A stretch of DNA of 22,793 bases. It comes from Firmicutes bacterium CAG:194. Lineage in GTDB: Bacteria; Bacillota; Clostridia; Lachnospirales; Lachnospiraceae. Location of the stretch: positions 1-22,793 of the forward strand of contig HF995205.1 in the NCBI GenBank assembly GCA_000432915.1, in the 5' to 3' direction. The notes under the pieces were generated by a model that saw only the letters and a program-made list of their open reading frames with translations, was not told the origin of the DNA and searched no databases. The position numbers and the translations under genes were made by a program. Each line of letters starts with the position of its first letter. Position 1 is the first letter of the stretch. Positions 8,025 through 16,257 of this stretch are shown piece after piece.

Positions 8025-8354
8025 TCATGCGACAGGTACGACTGCATAAAAAGTCAGGTCTGCATCACTGTCATTGATCAGGGAATGTGCATGTCCCTGC
8101 GGGCAGTAATGGCAGTCACCGGCTTTTAAGCGGATCTCTTCTTCGTCATATAATACCTTGCCTTCTCCTGCTGTGATAAAGATCACTTCATAATCTTCGG
8201 TATGCTTATGGTAACCGATGGATGCACCCGGGATCAGTCTGCCACTCATGATCTTGCAGGCTTCATCGCCGTAGCGCTTCGCCCTGTATTCCTTTTCGCC
8301 GCCTTTAAATGCCGGCAGTATTTCTTCTTCCATATCTGTAAATGCAATTTTCAT
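8025..8354 (-). CDS. Small cupin-domain protein
   Basis: A 109-residue single-domain cupin. Motif 1, G(X)5HXH(X)4E(X)6G, is complete: Gly43, His49, His51, Glu56, Gly63. Motif 2, G(X)5PXG(X)2H(X)3N, is complete: Gly79, Pro85, Gly87, His90, Asn94. A metal site with three His and one Glu is therefore expected. The start at 8354 is chosen over the ATG at 8360 because GGAGG lies 7 nt before the former but only 1 nt before the latter. It heads an operon with a flavoprotein and a GGDEF-like gene. Function could be metal-dependent isomerase, dioxygenase or ligand sensing; the sequence does not decide. Confidence 0.88.
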   Translation of the reverse strand: MKIAFTDMEEEILPAFKGGEKEYRAKRYGDEACKIMSGRLIPGASIGYHKHTEDYEVIFITAGEGKVLYDEEEIRLKAGDCHYCPQGHAHSLINDSDADLTFYAVVPVA

Positions 8355-8412
8355 TTCCATGCCTCCTGCGCATTATTTACAACTTATTTCTTCCGTGTTG
8401 CATCTATTTATC

Positions 8413-8441
8413 ATTATATCTGCTTTCCCCTGATATTTCAA
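8413..8441 (-). promoter_or_regulatory. Promoter of the cupin-flavoprotein-GGDEF operon
   Basis: On the minus strand -35 TTGAAA (8441-8436) and -10 TATAAT (8418-8413) are separated by 17 bp. Initiation near 8406 leaves a leader of about 50 nt before the cupin ATG at 8354. It lies back to back with the symporter promoter. Confidence 0.65.
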
Positions 8442-8496
8442 TGCCGGTCACACTTTTCCCGGCTCTTCCGGCGTCTCTTTCCGCTGATTATTTTCA

Positions 8497-8525
8497 TTGC
8501 CTTCTTACTTATTTCTCGCTATAAT
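8497..8525 (+). promoter_or_regulatory. Promoter of the sodium symporter gene
   Basis: On the plus strand -35 TTGCCT (8497-8502) and a perfect -10 TATAAT (8520-8525) are 17 bp apart. Initiation near 8532 gives a leader of about 73 nt that contains the hairpin at 8536-8573. Confidence 0.65.
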
Positions 8526-8535
8526 AGGGAGTGTT

Positions 8536-8573
8536 GCGCTGATGAGGCATTTCCGATGCGGATATGCCGGCGC
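8536..8573 (+). other. Stem-loop in the symporter mRNA leader
   Basis: The leader folds as an outer GCGC/GCGC pairing (8536-8539 with 8570-8573) around a hairpin. In the hairpin GGCAT-T-TCCG pairs with CGGA-T-ATGCC across an ATG loop with one T-T mismatch (8546-8568). It lies directly after the predicted transcription start and ends 15 nt before the AGGAGG site. It may stabilise the mRNA 5' end or act in regulation; no known riboswitch class is recognised. Confidence 0.45.
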
Positions 8574-8604
8574 TGCTTTATTTCACCAGGAGGATTTATA
8601 AGTT

Positions 8605-10086
8605 ATGGAAAGAGAAAAATTCGGATCCCGGCTGGGATTTATCCTTGTATCCGCAGGCTGTGCGGTCGGACTTGGAAATGTGTGGAAGTTTCCTTATATG
8701 TGCGGACAGTACGGCGGTGCTGCATTTATTGCAATTTATCTGGTATTTTTAGTGATTCTGGGCTATCCGATCATCGTCTGCGAATTTGCAGTCGGCAGAG
8801 GCAGCCAGAAAAGCTGTGCCACTTCCTTCCGCAAGTTAGAGCCAAAGGGCCGGCGCTGGCACTACAACGGCTATATCGGAATGGCCGGCTGCTACCTACT
8901 GATGATGTATTACACCATGGTAACCGGCTGGATGCTGTATTACTTTTTCCGTTATCTGACAGGCTCTCTGACAAGTCAGTCTATGACAACCGAGCAGGTT
9001 TCCTCTTACTTTAGTAATATGCTGGCTTCTCCGGGCACTATGATCCTTTTTATGATCATTGCAGTTGTCTTATCATTTGCCATCTGCTCCCTCGGTCTGA
9101 AAAACGGTGTGGAACGTATCACAAAGGTAATGATGATCTGTCTGCTTGGTCTGATCCTCGTCCTTGCAGTTCACTCCTGCTTACTGCCGGGTTCCGGAAC
9201 CGGTATCAGATTTTATCTTGTACCTGATTTTACTGCCATGCAGGCAAAGGGCATCGGCAATGTCATCTTTGCTGCCATGTCCCAGGCATTTTTTACCCTC
9301 AGCATCGGCATTGGTGCCATGGCGATCTTTGGCAGTTATCTGGATAAGGAACGTTCGTTATCCGGTGAAGCACTCAGCATCACACTTTTGGATACCTTTG
9401 TTGCACTGATGGCAGGTCTTATCATCATTCCTGCCTGCTTCTCCTTCGGTATCGAACCGGATGCAGGGCCATCCCTGATCTTCATTACGCTCCCGAACAT
9501 TTTTAATCAGATGACCGGCGGACGGATCTGGGGCACACTTTTCTTCCTGTTCCTTTCCTTTGCCGCACTTTCTACAGTGATCGCGGTATTTGAAAATATT
9601 ATTTCCTTTGCCATTGATCTGTGGGGCTTTCCCAGAAAGAAGGCCGTCATTTGTAATGTATTCGCAATCATCCTGCTTTCTCTTCCATGTATTCTCGGCT
9701 TTAATGTCCTTTCCGGATTTCAGCCGCTCGGACCGGGCACGAACATCATGGATCTGGAAGATTTCCTTGTTTCCAGCAATCTTCTGCCACTCGGCTCTCT
9801 GTGCTATGTCCTGTTCTGTACAACAAAGCATGGATGGGGCTGGGATAATTTTATACACGAAGCAAATGCAGGAAACGGACTTTCATTCCCTGCAAAGATG
9901 CGTTACTACATAACATGGGGACTTCCCCTTATCATTGTTGTGATCTACTTAAAAGGCTATTATGATCTGTTTGCCCCAAAGGGGCTTCGATATCTGATCC
10001 CATGGATGTGTATTGCAGCTGCATTCCTAGCTTTTATTTTCTGGATCGCAGCAAGCCACAGCAAAAAGCAGCATGCAGATCATTAA
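8605..10086 (+). CDS. Sodium-dependent transporter, neurotransmitter:sodium symporter (NSS/SNF) family
   Basis: A 493-residue membrane protein. The N-terminus (SRLGFILVSAGCAVGLGNVWKFPY, split at AG/CA) is the NSS TM1 signature, with the unwound GLGN segment that binds sodium and substrate; GQYGGAAF follows, then FAVGRG after TM2. About 11-12 hydrophobic segments run to the end, as in bacterial members such as LeuT and MhsT. The gating Arg of LeuT (RFP) is Lys28 here. Substrates in the family are mostly amino acids; which one cannot be told. The ATG follows an in-frame TAA directly and has AGGAGG about 11 nt upstream, so the start is firm. Its stop interlocks with that of the converging antiporter gene. 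Confidence 0.93.
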   Translation: MEREKFGSRLGFILVSAGCAVGLGNVWKFPYMCGQYGGAAFIAIYLVFLVILGYPIIVCEFAVGRGSQKSCATSFRKLEPKGRRWHYNGYIGMAGCYLLMMYYTMVTGWMLYYFFRYLTGSLTSQSMTTEQVSSYFSNMLASPGTMILFMIIAVVLSFAICSLGLKNGVERITKVMMICLLGLILVLAVHSCLLPGSGTGIRFYLVPDFTAMQAKGIGNVIFAAMSQAFFTLSIGIGAMAIFGSYLDKERSLSGEALSITLLDTFVALMAGLIIIPACFSFGIEPDAGPSLIFITLPNIFNQMTGGRIWGTLFFLFLSFAALSTVIAVFENIISFAIDLWGFPRKKAVICNVFAIILLSLPCILGFNVLSGFQPLGPGTNIMDLEDFLVSSNLLPLGSLCYVLFCTTKHGWGWDNFIHEANAGNGLSFPAKMRYYITWGLPLIIVVIYLKGYYDLFAPKGLRYLIPWMCIAAAFLAFIFWIAASHSKKQHADH

Positions 10087-11690
10087 TGTACCGTATTGCA
10101 GACCAGTTCATCCCCGCTCAGTACTTTAGTATCTCCATTCGGTATGATCGTCTGTCCGCCTCTCCTCACTAAAATGATCAGACTGTTTTTCGGCAGTCGG
10201 ATCTCACAGAGGCGTTTATCCCGCCATGTGTGTGTGTCATCGACATGGATCTGGGTCAGATGAATATCGTCCTTACCCGCATAGGCGGTTGCACCAAGTA
10301 CAAGAACATCTCCTTCCCGAAGCACTGTATCACCGTTTGGTACAGTGCTTTTTTCACCCGGATGATTCAGAAAGACAAGCAGTGTTCCCGGCGGCAGATT
10401 CAGATCCTTTACCGTCAACCCGATCCATGGATGTCCTTCGCTTACCGGAATGTCAATAAAATGCACATCCGTTTCATCACTGTAATCCGTAAAGGTCGTC
10501 AGAATATCCCTGCTCTCATCGATCATATGCAGCTTTTTCGCGCAGAAAGGCAGCAGACTTCCCTGAAACAGTATGGATACGAGTACCACGCAAAATACAA
10601 TATGGAACAGATCATGGGAAAGCACTGCGCCGCTTCTTGTTGCCATAATGGCAAATACAATAGACGCTGCGCCACGCAGCCCCGCCCATGCAGTCAGAAG
10701 CTGCTGCTGCGGTTTTGCCCGGAGCGGTGTCAGGATCAAAGTCACGGCTAACGGTCTGGCAACAAAGGTCAGAAATACTGCGATCAGAAGCCCGGGAACG
10801 CAAACCGCCAGGATCTTGGATGGGAAAGACAGAAGACCCAGCATAAAGAAAATGAACATCTGCATAAGACTTGTCAGTCCATCGAAGAAATTGACAAGTA
10901 TTTTTTTATGGCTGACATTGCGATTTCCGAGTATAATACCCATCAGATACGCACTCAGATACCCATTTCCGCCGATCGCAGACGGCAGTGCATAAGATAA
11001 AAGTGCTGCTGCCAGTACAAATGCCGTATCGAATCCGCTCACGCCAAAATCGATCCGTTCCAGCATAAAACCGGTCAGAAGTGCCAGTACGATACCGATC
11101 ACTGCACCAAACAGCACCTGTGCAAATACCATGCCCAGAATATCAAACGCCATGCCCTCCGCATTGCCCTGCATCATAGTCAAAATGATGATGGTCAGCA
11201 TATAGGCAAAGGGATCGTTGGAACCGCTTTCCACCTCCAGTAAGGAGTCTGTATTGTTTTTCAGGGATAATTTTTTACTACGCAGCACGGAAAATACGCT
11301 TGCCGCATCTGTGGAGCCGAGAACCGCTCCTACAAGAAGACCTTCCAGAAGGCCAAAGCCCAGTGCGAAATGGCAGAACAGTCCGGTCAGAACCGCTGTC
11401 AGAACCGTACCCACACTGGATAAAAGAAGTGCCTTGCCGGCAACCGGCTTTGCCGCCTTCCATCTGGTACCGAAGCCACCGTAAAACATAATGAAGATCA
11501 GGGCTATGGTACACATATTTTCGGCAAAAGCAAAGTTGTCGAACGGAATATGTAAAATACCCTCCGAACCAAACAGCATACCAAGCAGAATAAATGCAAA
11601 CAGCATCGGAACACCGATCCTGCTTGTCAGACGGTTACAGAGAATACATGTTAAGATCACGCAGGAACCAAGTAATAATAGTTTGATCAT
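10083..11690 (-). CDS. NhaP2/CvrA-type K+(Na+)/H+ antiporter
   Basis: A 535-residue cation:proton antiporter. About 12 transmembrane segments (residues 1-375) carry the CPA-family motifs STDAASVFSVLR and LLEVESGSNDPFAY, whose Asn-Asp pair is the ion-binding core. The C-terminus has two TrkA-C/RCK_C-like repeats, each with a P-N-G-D-T motif (STVPNGDT and TIIPNGDT), which in this family gate transport through nucleotides or ions. It probably exports potassium or sodium in pH and volume control. A GAAAGG site precedes the ATG. It lies 49 bp below the GH3 gene with its own promoter, so it need not depend on the sugar operon. Its TAA shares TTAA with the symporter's stop. Confidence 0.92.
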   Translation of the reverse strand: MIKLLLLGSCVILTCILCNRLTSRIGVPMLFAFILLGMLFGSEGILHIPFDNFAFAENMCTIALIFIMFYGGFGTRWKAAKPVAGKALLLSSVGTVLTAVLTGLFCHFALGFGLLEGLLVGAVLGSTDAASVFSVLRSKKLSLKNNTDSLLEVESGSNDPFAYMLTIIILTMMQGNAEGMAFDILGMVFAQVLFGAVIGIVLALLTGFMLERIDFGVSGFDTAFVLAAALLSYALPSAIGGNGYLSAYLMGIILGNRNVSHKKILVNFFDGLTSLMQMFIFFMLGLLSFPSKILAVCVPGLLIAVFLTFVARPLAVTLILTPLRAKPQQQLLTAWAGLRGAASIVFAIMATRSGAVLSHDLFHIVFCVVLVSILFQGSLLPFCAKKLHMIDESRDILTTFTDYSDETDVHFIDIPVSEGHPWIGLTVKDLNLPPGTLLVFLNHPGEKSTVPNGDTVLREGDVLVLGATAYAGKDDIHLTQIHVDDTHTWRDKRLCEIRLPKNSLIILVRRGGQTIIPNGDTKVLSGDELVCNTVH

Positions 11691-11719
11691 AATTCGCCTT
11701 TCTTTTTCCTTTTTCCACC

Positions 11720-11748
11720 ATTATAACACAGGCAGACTTCTACCCCAA
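11720..11748 (-). promoter_or_regulatory. Promoter of the antiporter gene, overlapping the GH3 stop
   Basis: On the minus strand -35 TTGGGG (11748-11743), formed by the last two codons of the GH3 gene, and -10 TATAAT (11725-11720) are 17 bp apart. The start near 11713 leaves about 22 nt before the antiporter ATG. Confidence 0.5.
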
Positions 11749-13806
11749 GTTAAAATTCCCTAAACATTTGGCACAACTGTCTGTTCCGGCAAAAAACCGA
11801 TACATGCCCGGTCTGAAGCACATCCGCCCGGATAAGCTGTCATACCCCTGCAGATCATCTGCTGAAACTGCCATGCGTAGCTGCCTTTTTTCACCCGCCT
11901 GCAGGAAAACCTTCTCAAAGCGGCAAAGCCTCTGTACTTCTTCCTCATAGGCAGCATAGATCTGTACCACTTCACTGCCTGCTCTCTTTCCTGTATTTTG
12001 AACGGTAACGCATATCACAGCTTTTTCCGCTTCTCCCTGCCCACATTCCAGTGCCTCCTCCGTCAGTGCAAAAGTGGTGTAAGACAAGCCAAAGCCAAAC
12101 GGAAAAAGCGGCTGTTTTCCTTCCGCAAGCAGCTTACGATATCCTGCCAGCCCCAGATATTCCTGCTGCGTGGCAGACCAGTCTACCTGCGGCAGATCTG
12201 CCCCGCTCTGTGGAATCACAAACGGCAGTTTTCCGCCCGGATTTTCCTTGCCAAACAGAACATCTGCCAGTGCATGACCGCCTTCCATGCCCGGATAGTA
12301 AGCCATGAGCAGCGCCCCTGTCTGTCCGATCCAGTCTTCCATCGTAAAGGAGCTGCCACCAACAAGCACCACAATTGCATCCTGTCTGACCTGTGCCACA
12401 GCGGACAGGATTTCCCTGTCATGCGTCGGAAGTGCGATCCCCTGTGTCCTGTCACCGCCCATACTTTTAACATACAGCTCTTCCATATCCGCATAGACAT
12501 ATTCGCCTTCCTCCGCTGCACTGTTTCCCGCTACAACGATCACTGCATCCGCTTCTTTTGCCAGTCTTTTACAGTGGGAAAGACTTTCTCCCCTGTAATA
12601 GATCACTTCCTGCCCTGCCTGTTCTAAGATGCCCTGCAGGATTGTCACCTGATAAGGCGGATATACCTGACTGGAGCCGCGATCCCCCGTTACATCCTCA
12701 TCCGCCAGTCTGCCGATCACAACGATCTTGTGACATCTGCCGGAAAGCGGCAGAATTCCATTCCGATTCCGCAGAAGCGTGATACCGGCCAGCGCACTTT
12801 TTTTCGCAAGCTGTCTGTCATCCCAGAGCTGCCTTTCCGCATCGATCTTTCCATACTGCCTTATCTTCTCTTCATGTGCCAGAAGTGTCCGCACGATCCG
12901 AAGCGCCGCCTCATCGATCACTTTTTCGGAAACACTGCCAAAGTGCACGGCTTCCAGAAGTTTCTTTCCATAATAATACGTATTCGGCATTTCCAGATCC
13001 ATGCCCGCATTTGCTGCTGTGACCGTATCCTTGATCCCCCAGTTAAAATCACTTAAGGTAAATCCGTCAAACTGCCAGTCTTCTTTTAAAACTTCCCGCA
13101 GCAGATAGGCATTCTGTCCGCACATCTGTCCCCGATAGCTGTTATAGGAGCTCATCACAGCACCTGCCCCTGCTTCCACACATCTTTTAAACTGTGATAA
13201 AAAGACTTCCTGCTCTGCCTTCTTATCGCATGTTATATCAACTTCAAAGCGGGCATTTTCCATCGAATTAAAGGCAAAATGCTTCACACAGGCGATCACT
13301 CCCGTTGTCTGTACACCTTCTACCAGAGCCGCTCCCATTTCTCCCAGTAAATATGGATCTTCTCCAAAGGTTTCCTGTGCCCTGCCCCAGCCCGGATGAT
13401 ACGGCAGATTCACACAGACGCCGCCAAACAAGTTAGCACCTGCTAATAATACTTCCGCACCGATTGCCTCTCCGATCTCCTTTTCCAGCATCGGATCAAA
13501 GGAAGCGCCACGCATCGACTCAACAGGAAAACAGGTGTACATTTTCCTGTCGCAGACAACACCTTTGGTGCCATCGGCAAATAAAACCGGCGGTACTTTT
13601 CCGTCTATTCCGCCTGCCCGGTACGGTACTTCATTATAATGTGTGTTGACCTTTTTCTGAATGGATTTCCGCACCTCTTCCATCGTCCGAAGCCCACTCA
13701 TCAAATATATTTTTTCTTCCAGAGACAGCTTTTGCACGATCTGCTGTGCCTTTTTTGTAAATGTACTTCGATAAGCTCTGTAATCTGTTGTTTCCTGCTT
13801 ACTCAT
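11740..13806 (-). CDS. Glycoside hydrolase family 3 beta-glycosidase
   Basis: A 688-residue cytoplasmic enzyme with no signal peptide. Domains: GH3 TIM-barrel-like N-terminal domain (about 25-310) with KHFAFNSMENARFEVD and the nucleophile in LSDFNWG (Asp253); alpha/beta sandwich domain (about 345-540) with the likely acid/base near Glu433 (AAEEGE) and DR at 452-453; C-terminal fibronectin-III-like domain (about 600-680). The usual SDW is SDF here, and about 15 residues separate the EEGE and DR motifs, longer than in classical beta-glucosidases. It removes terminal beta-linked sugars (glucose, xylose or arabinose) from short oligosaccharides. Its ATG lies within the last codons of the AraC gene (8-bp overlap), with GGGAGG and AAGG sites upstream, so the two are coupled. 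Confidence 0.93.
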   Translation of the reverse strand: MSKQETTDYRAYRSTFTKKAQQIVQKLSLEEKIYLMSGLRTMEEVRKSIQKKVNTHYNEVPYRAGGIDGKVPPVLFADGTKGVVCDRKMYTCFPVESMRGASFDPMLEKEIGEAIGAEVLLAGANLFGGVCVNLPYHPGWGRAQETFGEDPYLLGEMGAALVEGVQTTGVIACVKHFAFNSMENARFEVDITCDKKAEQEVFLSQFKRCVEAGAGAVMSSYNSYRGQMCGQNAYLLREVLKEDWQFDGFTLSDFNWGIKDTVTAANAGMDLEMPNTYYYGKKLLEAVHFGSVSEKVIDEAALRIVRTLLAHEEKIRQYGKIDAERQLWDDRQLAKKSALAGITLLRNRNGILPLSGRCHKIVVIGRLADEDVTGDRGSSQVYPPYQVTILQGILEQAGQEVIYYRGESLSHCKRLAKEADAVIVVAGNSAAEEGEYVYADMEELYVKSMGGDRTQGIALPTHDREILSAVAQVRQDAIVVLVGGSSFTMEDWIGQTGALLMAYYPGMEGGHALADVLFGKENPGGKLPFVIPQSGADLPQVDWSATQQEYLGLAGYRKLLAEGKQPLFPFGFGLSYTTFALTEEALECGQGEAEKAVICVTVQNTGKRAGSEVVQIYAAYEEEVQRLCRFEKVFLQAGEKRQLRMAVSADDLQGYDSLSGRMCFRPGMYRFFAGTDSCAKCLGNFNLG

Positions 13807-14722
13807 GTTGCCTTATTACCTCCCGCAAAATCGCCCTTGCCTCCGGAATACTGAAATCCAGATAGCCCTTCAGGACATCATTATGACTCTGGTGCTGTCC
13901 CTTCTCTCTGAATTCCTTCGGCGTCAGTCCTGTTTTCTGGTGAAAAGTACGGTAAAACGTCTTCTCTGAGCCAAACCCACAGGCATCCAGTATATAACTC
14001 ATATTTTTATTCGTATTTTTCAGAAGCTCCTTTGCTTTCTCCAGCCGCAGATCATCGATCACCTCTTTGATCGTCATGCCCAGCACTGCCCGGCTGCTTC
14101 TGTCCAGCGTCTTTCTGCTCATTCCCAGCTTGTGGCATAAAAGCTCCGCCAGCTCATCTTCCGCCATATATTCTTCAATGTAGGAAATTGCCTGAATGAT
14201 CGTTTCTCTGCCATCTTCCGCAGCACTGTCCCGATAGCGGATATCATAGACAGCATAATCGAACAGATCCGCGATCAGACAGCAAAGCTCTGCCCTGACA
14301 CGGAATCTGGCATGCTTTTCCTCATTCAATGTCTCATAAGCGATCTTTGCCATCCGCCTGAAAAAATGCTGATAGCCGACCACCGGCTCATCCTCTGTCA
14401 CACTGCTTACATAAAACCGTATCTCCGAATTGTCCTTATCATCCGCATGAAACAGCTCCGGCTTGATCTGCAGGATCATACAGAGATTTTCCTCCTTCTG
14501 CGGATTCTGAAAGGCATGGATCTCATTTGGATTGATCAGAAGCAGATCTCCCTGCGCAAGAAGGCATTCCTCCGACTGGATATGTACACTGATACTGCCC
14601 CGCAGGACACCCAGAAGCTCATATTCATTATGCCAGTGAAACGTGCTGCTTTCGATCGGTGTCACGAATGCATTCACCAGCAGGTTGGAATCATAATTGA
14701 TACTTTCATAGACGGAATACAT
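13799..14722 (-). CDS. AraC family regulator of the sugar locus
   Basis: A 307-residue regulator. The N-terminal cupin domain has FHWHNEYELLGVLRG and AQGDLLLINPNEIHAF. The C-terminal AraC domain (about 178-275) has two helix-turn-helix units, LAELLCHKLGMSRKTLDRSSRA and the classical MSYILDACGFGSEKTFYRTFHQ (each split here at the helix turn), ending TGLTPKEFREKG. The start at 14722 is chosen over the ATG at 14758 because a perfect AAGGAGG lies 5 nt upstream of it. The gene sits between the transporter and GH3 genes and overlaps GH3 by 8 bp, so it probably senses the imported sugar and controls this locus. The phased repeats upstream of GH43 are candidate binding sites (inference). Confidence 0.9.
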   Translation of the reverse strand: MYSVYESINYDSNLLVNAFVTPIESSTFHWHNEYELLGVLRGSISVHIQSEECLLAQGDLLLINPNEIHAFQNPQKEENLCMILQIKPELFHADDKDNSEIRFYVSSVTEDEPVVGYQHFFRRMAKIAYETLNEEKHARFRVRAELCCLIADLFDYAVYDIRYRDSAAEDGRETIIQAISYIEEYMAEDELAELLCHKLGMSRKTLDRSSRAVLGMTIKEVIDDLRLEKAKELLKNTNKNMSYILDACGFGSEKTFYRTFHQKTGLTPKEFREKGQHQSHNDVLKGYLDFSIPEARAILREVIRQHE

Positions 14723-14790
14723 AACAGCCTCCTTACCTCTTTTCAGACGTGCTTGCACATCTGCGCCTCAAATCCCCATTCTCTGTAAAC

Positions 14791-14819
14791 AGTATACCGA
14801 AAAACGGAGCTGCAAACAA
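14791..14819 (-). promoter_or_regulatory. Possible promoter for AraC-GH3, overlapping the terminator
   Basis: On the minus strand -35 TTGTTT (14819-14814) and -10 TATACT (14796-14791) are 17 bp apart, with the -35 inside the loop of the preceding terminator. It would start transcription near 14784, 62 nt before the AraC ATG. Confidence 0.4.
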
Positions 14820-14834
14820 TATTGCAACTCCGTT
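14800..14834 (-). terminator. Rho-independent terminator after the GPH transporter
   Basis: On the minus strand ACGGAG-T-TGCAA pairs with TTGCA-G-CTCCGT around a short A+T loop, followed by a run of five Ts. It lies 40-75 bp below the transporter stop and divides the locus into GH43-GPH and AraC-GH3 units, unless read-through occurs. Confidence 0.75.
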
Positions 14835-14875
14835 TCCCTGCTTAGGTTTTCTACAATATGGGATTTCCGTATACT

Positions 14876-16228
14876 CTACTTGTTCTCTTTCTTTTTTGCA
14901 AGACCTGCTGCGATCTGTGGATAGATCTTATCCAGGTTACAGAAGAATAATGTCACAAGACCGATCACGATCAGAACTGCCGGTACAAATGTAAATACGG
15001 ATTTGATACCTGCGATCGTTGCTGCTGTCTGTGCTGCAAGCTTTCCGTCATATGCTGCCCATGCAAGTCCCCAGCCGACTAATGCGGAACCAAGACCTGC
15101 ACCAACCTTCATACCGAATGAAGTTGCAGAGTTTGTCAGACCGTCCAGACGGACACCTGTTTTCCATTCGCCGTAGTCAACAACATCTGCTACCATTGCA
15201 AATAATCCTGCATTGTGTGGAATACCACCGATACCGAGGCAGATCAGACCGATGACTGCTGTTGTAAAGCTTGTCTGTGTCAGACCCATGATCAGAACGC
15301 CTGCCAGCTCGATCACATAACCGATCATCATGCTCTTCCATTTACCGAGTAACTTGTTGATATATGGGTAGATCAGGTTACCGATCAGCTTCGGTAAAAT
15401 GAAGCAAAGTGTTAAAGTACCCATCAGACCGGCGTTACCAAGTACGTCTCTTGCATAGTAGATACGAAGTCCGTTGTTGACGCCAAGTACTGTATAGTTG
15501 ATAACAAATACAATTGCCAGTAATAAGAAATATTTGTTTTTGAACAGGATCTTGAAAGATTCCCCAACACTCATCTTGTCTTTTTCTTCTACTTTTGCAG
15601 AGTTCTTTTCAATATTGGTACGTTCCTTTGTGCCAAGGAAAGTGATCAGAAGCAGTACTGCACCGATCGTACCGAAGATAGCTGCCATACCTGTCCAGCC
15701 GAATTTTGCAACAAAGTTGTTGCAGTTGTAGTTGATGAATAATACAACTGACATTGTGACGAAGAAACGAATGGAGCTCATCGTAACACGATCCTTTGGA
15801 TTCGGTGCTTCCAGAGAAAGCAGTGTATTATATGCCAGGTTACAGGCTGTATAAACAACAACTGCCATGATCACATAACTGATACATGCATAGGTCAGTT
15901 TGCCGCCGCTCGTCAGTGAACCGGGAACGCTGAACATCAGCACAAGTCCGAGTCCCATCGGGATTGCTGTCCATAAGATCCATGGTCTTGCTTTACCCCA
16001 GCGGGTATGTGTTCTGTCGATGATACTTCCCATGATCAGATCGGAAATACCGTCCAGTAATCTTGTTAAAAGCATTAAAGTACCGATTGTTGCTGCAGCC
16101 AGTCCAACGCTGTCTGTATAATATAATGTCAGATAGGATCCGATCGTTGTCCAGACAAGGTTACAACCACCGTCACCAAGTGCAAATGAAATGATCTCAC
16201 GCCATGAAGGTTTGTTATTCTCTTTCAT
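14876..16228 (-). CDS. GPH family (MFS-type) sugar:cation symporter
   Basis: A 450-residue, 12-segment transporter of the glycoside-pentoside-hexuronide:cation symporter family (MelB/XylP/UidB-like). Signatures: FALGDGGCNLVWTTIGSYL in TM1, TRLLDGISDLIMGSIIDRT in TM2, and the cytoplasmic loop RTHTRWGKARPWILW. It imports oligosaccharides or glycosides with sodium or protons. The start at 16228 is chosen because AAGGAG lies 7 nt upstream; an earlier ATG at 16261 overlaps the GH43 stop as ATGA but has no equally placed site. It follows GH43 by 29 bp, so the two are co-transcribed, and it ends before a strong terminator. Partner enzymes suggest xylo- or arabino-oligosaccharide substrates (inference). 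Confidence 0.92.
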   Translation of the reverse strand: MKENNKPSWREIISFALGDGGCNLVWTTIGSYLTLYYTDSVGLAAATIGTLMLLTRLLDGISDLIMGSIIDRTHTRWGKARPWILWTAIPMGLGLVLMFSVPGSLTSGGKLTYACISYVIMAVVVYTACNLAYNTLLSLEAPNPKDRVTMSSIRFFVTMSVVLFINYNCNNFVAKFGWTGMAAIFGTIGAVLLLITFLGTKERTNIEKNSAKVEEKDKMSVGESFKILFKNKYFLLLAIVFVINYTVLGVNNGLRIYYARDVLGNAGLMGTLTLCFILPKLIGNLIYPYINKLLGKWKSMMIGYVIELAGVLIMGLTQTSFTTAVIGLICLGIGGIPHNAGLFAMVADVVDYGEWKTGVRLDGLTNSATSFGMKVGAGLGSALVGWGLAWAAYDGKLAAQTAATIAGIKSVFTFVPAVLIVIGLVTLFFCNLDKIYPQIAAGLAKKKENK

Positions 16229-16257
16229 AGTTTTTCTCCTTTTCTTTTGAATTTGTA

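Noticed and set aside
8539..8573. CTGATGA followed by a stem in the symporter leader as a hammerhead ribozyme
   Set aside because: The required GAAA box after stem II and a proper stem III are missing.
14723..14758. Earlier ATG (14758) for the AraC regulator
   Set aside because: The AAGGAGG site is positioned for the ATG at 14722, and the 12 extra residues match nothing expected.
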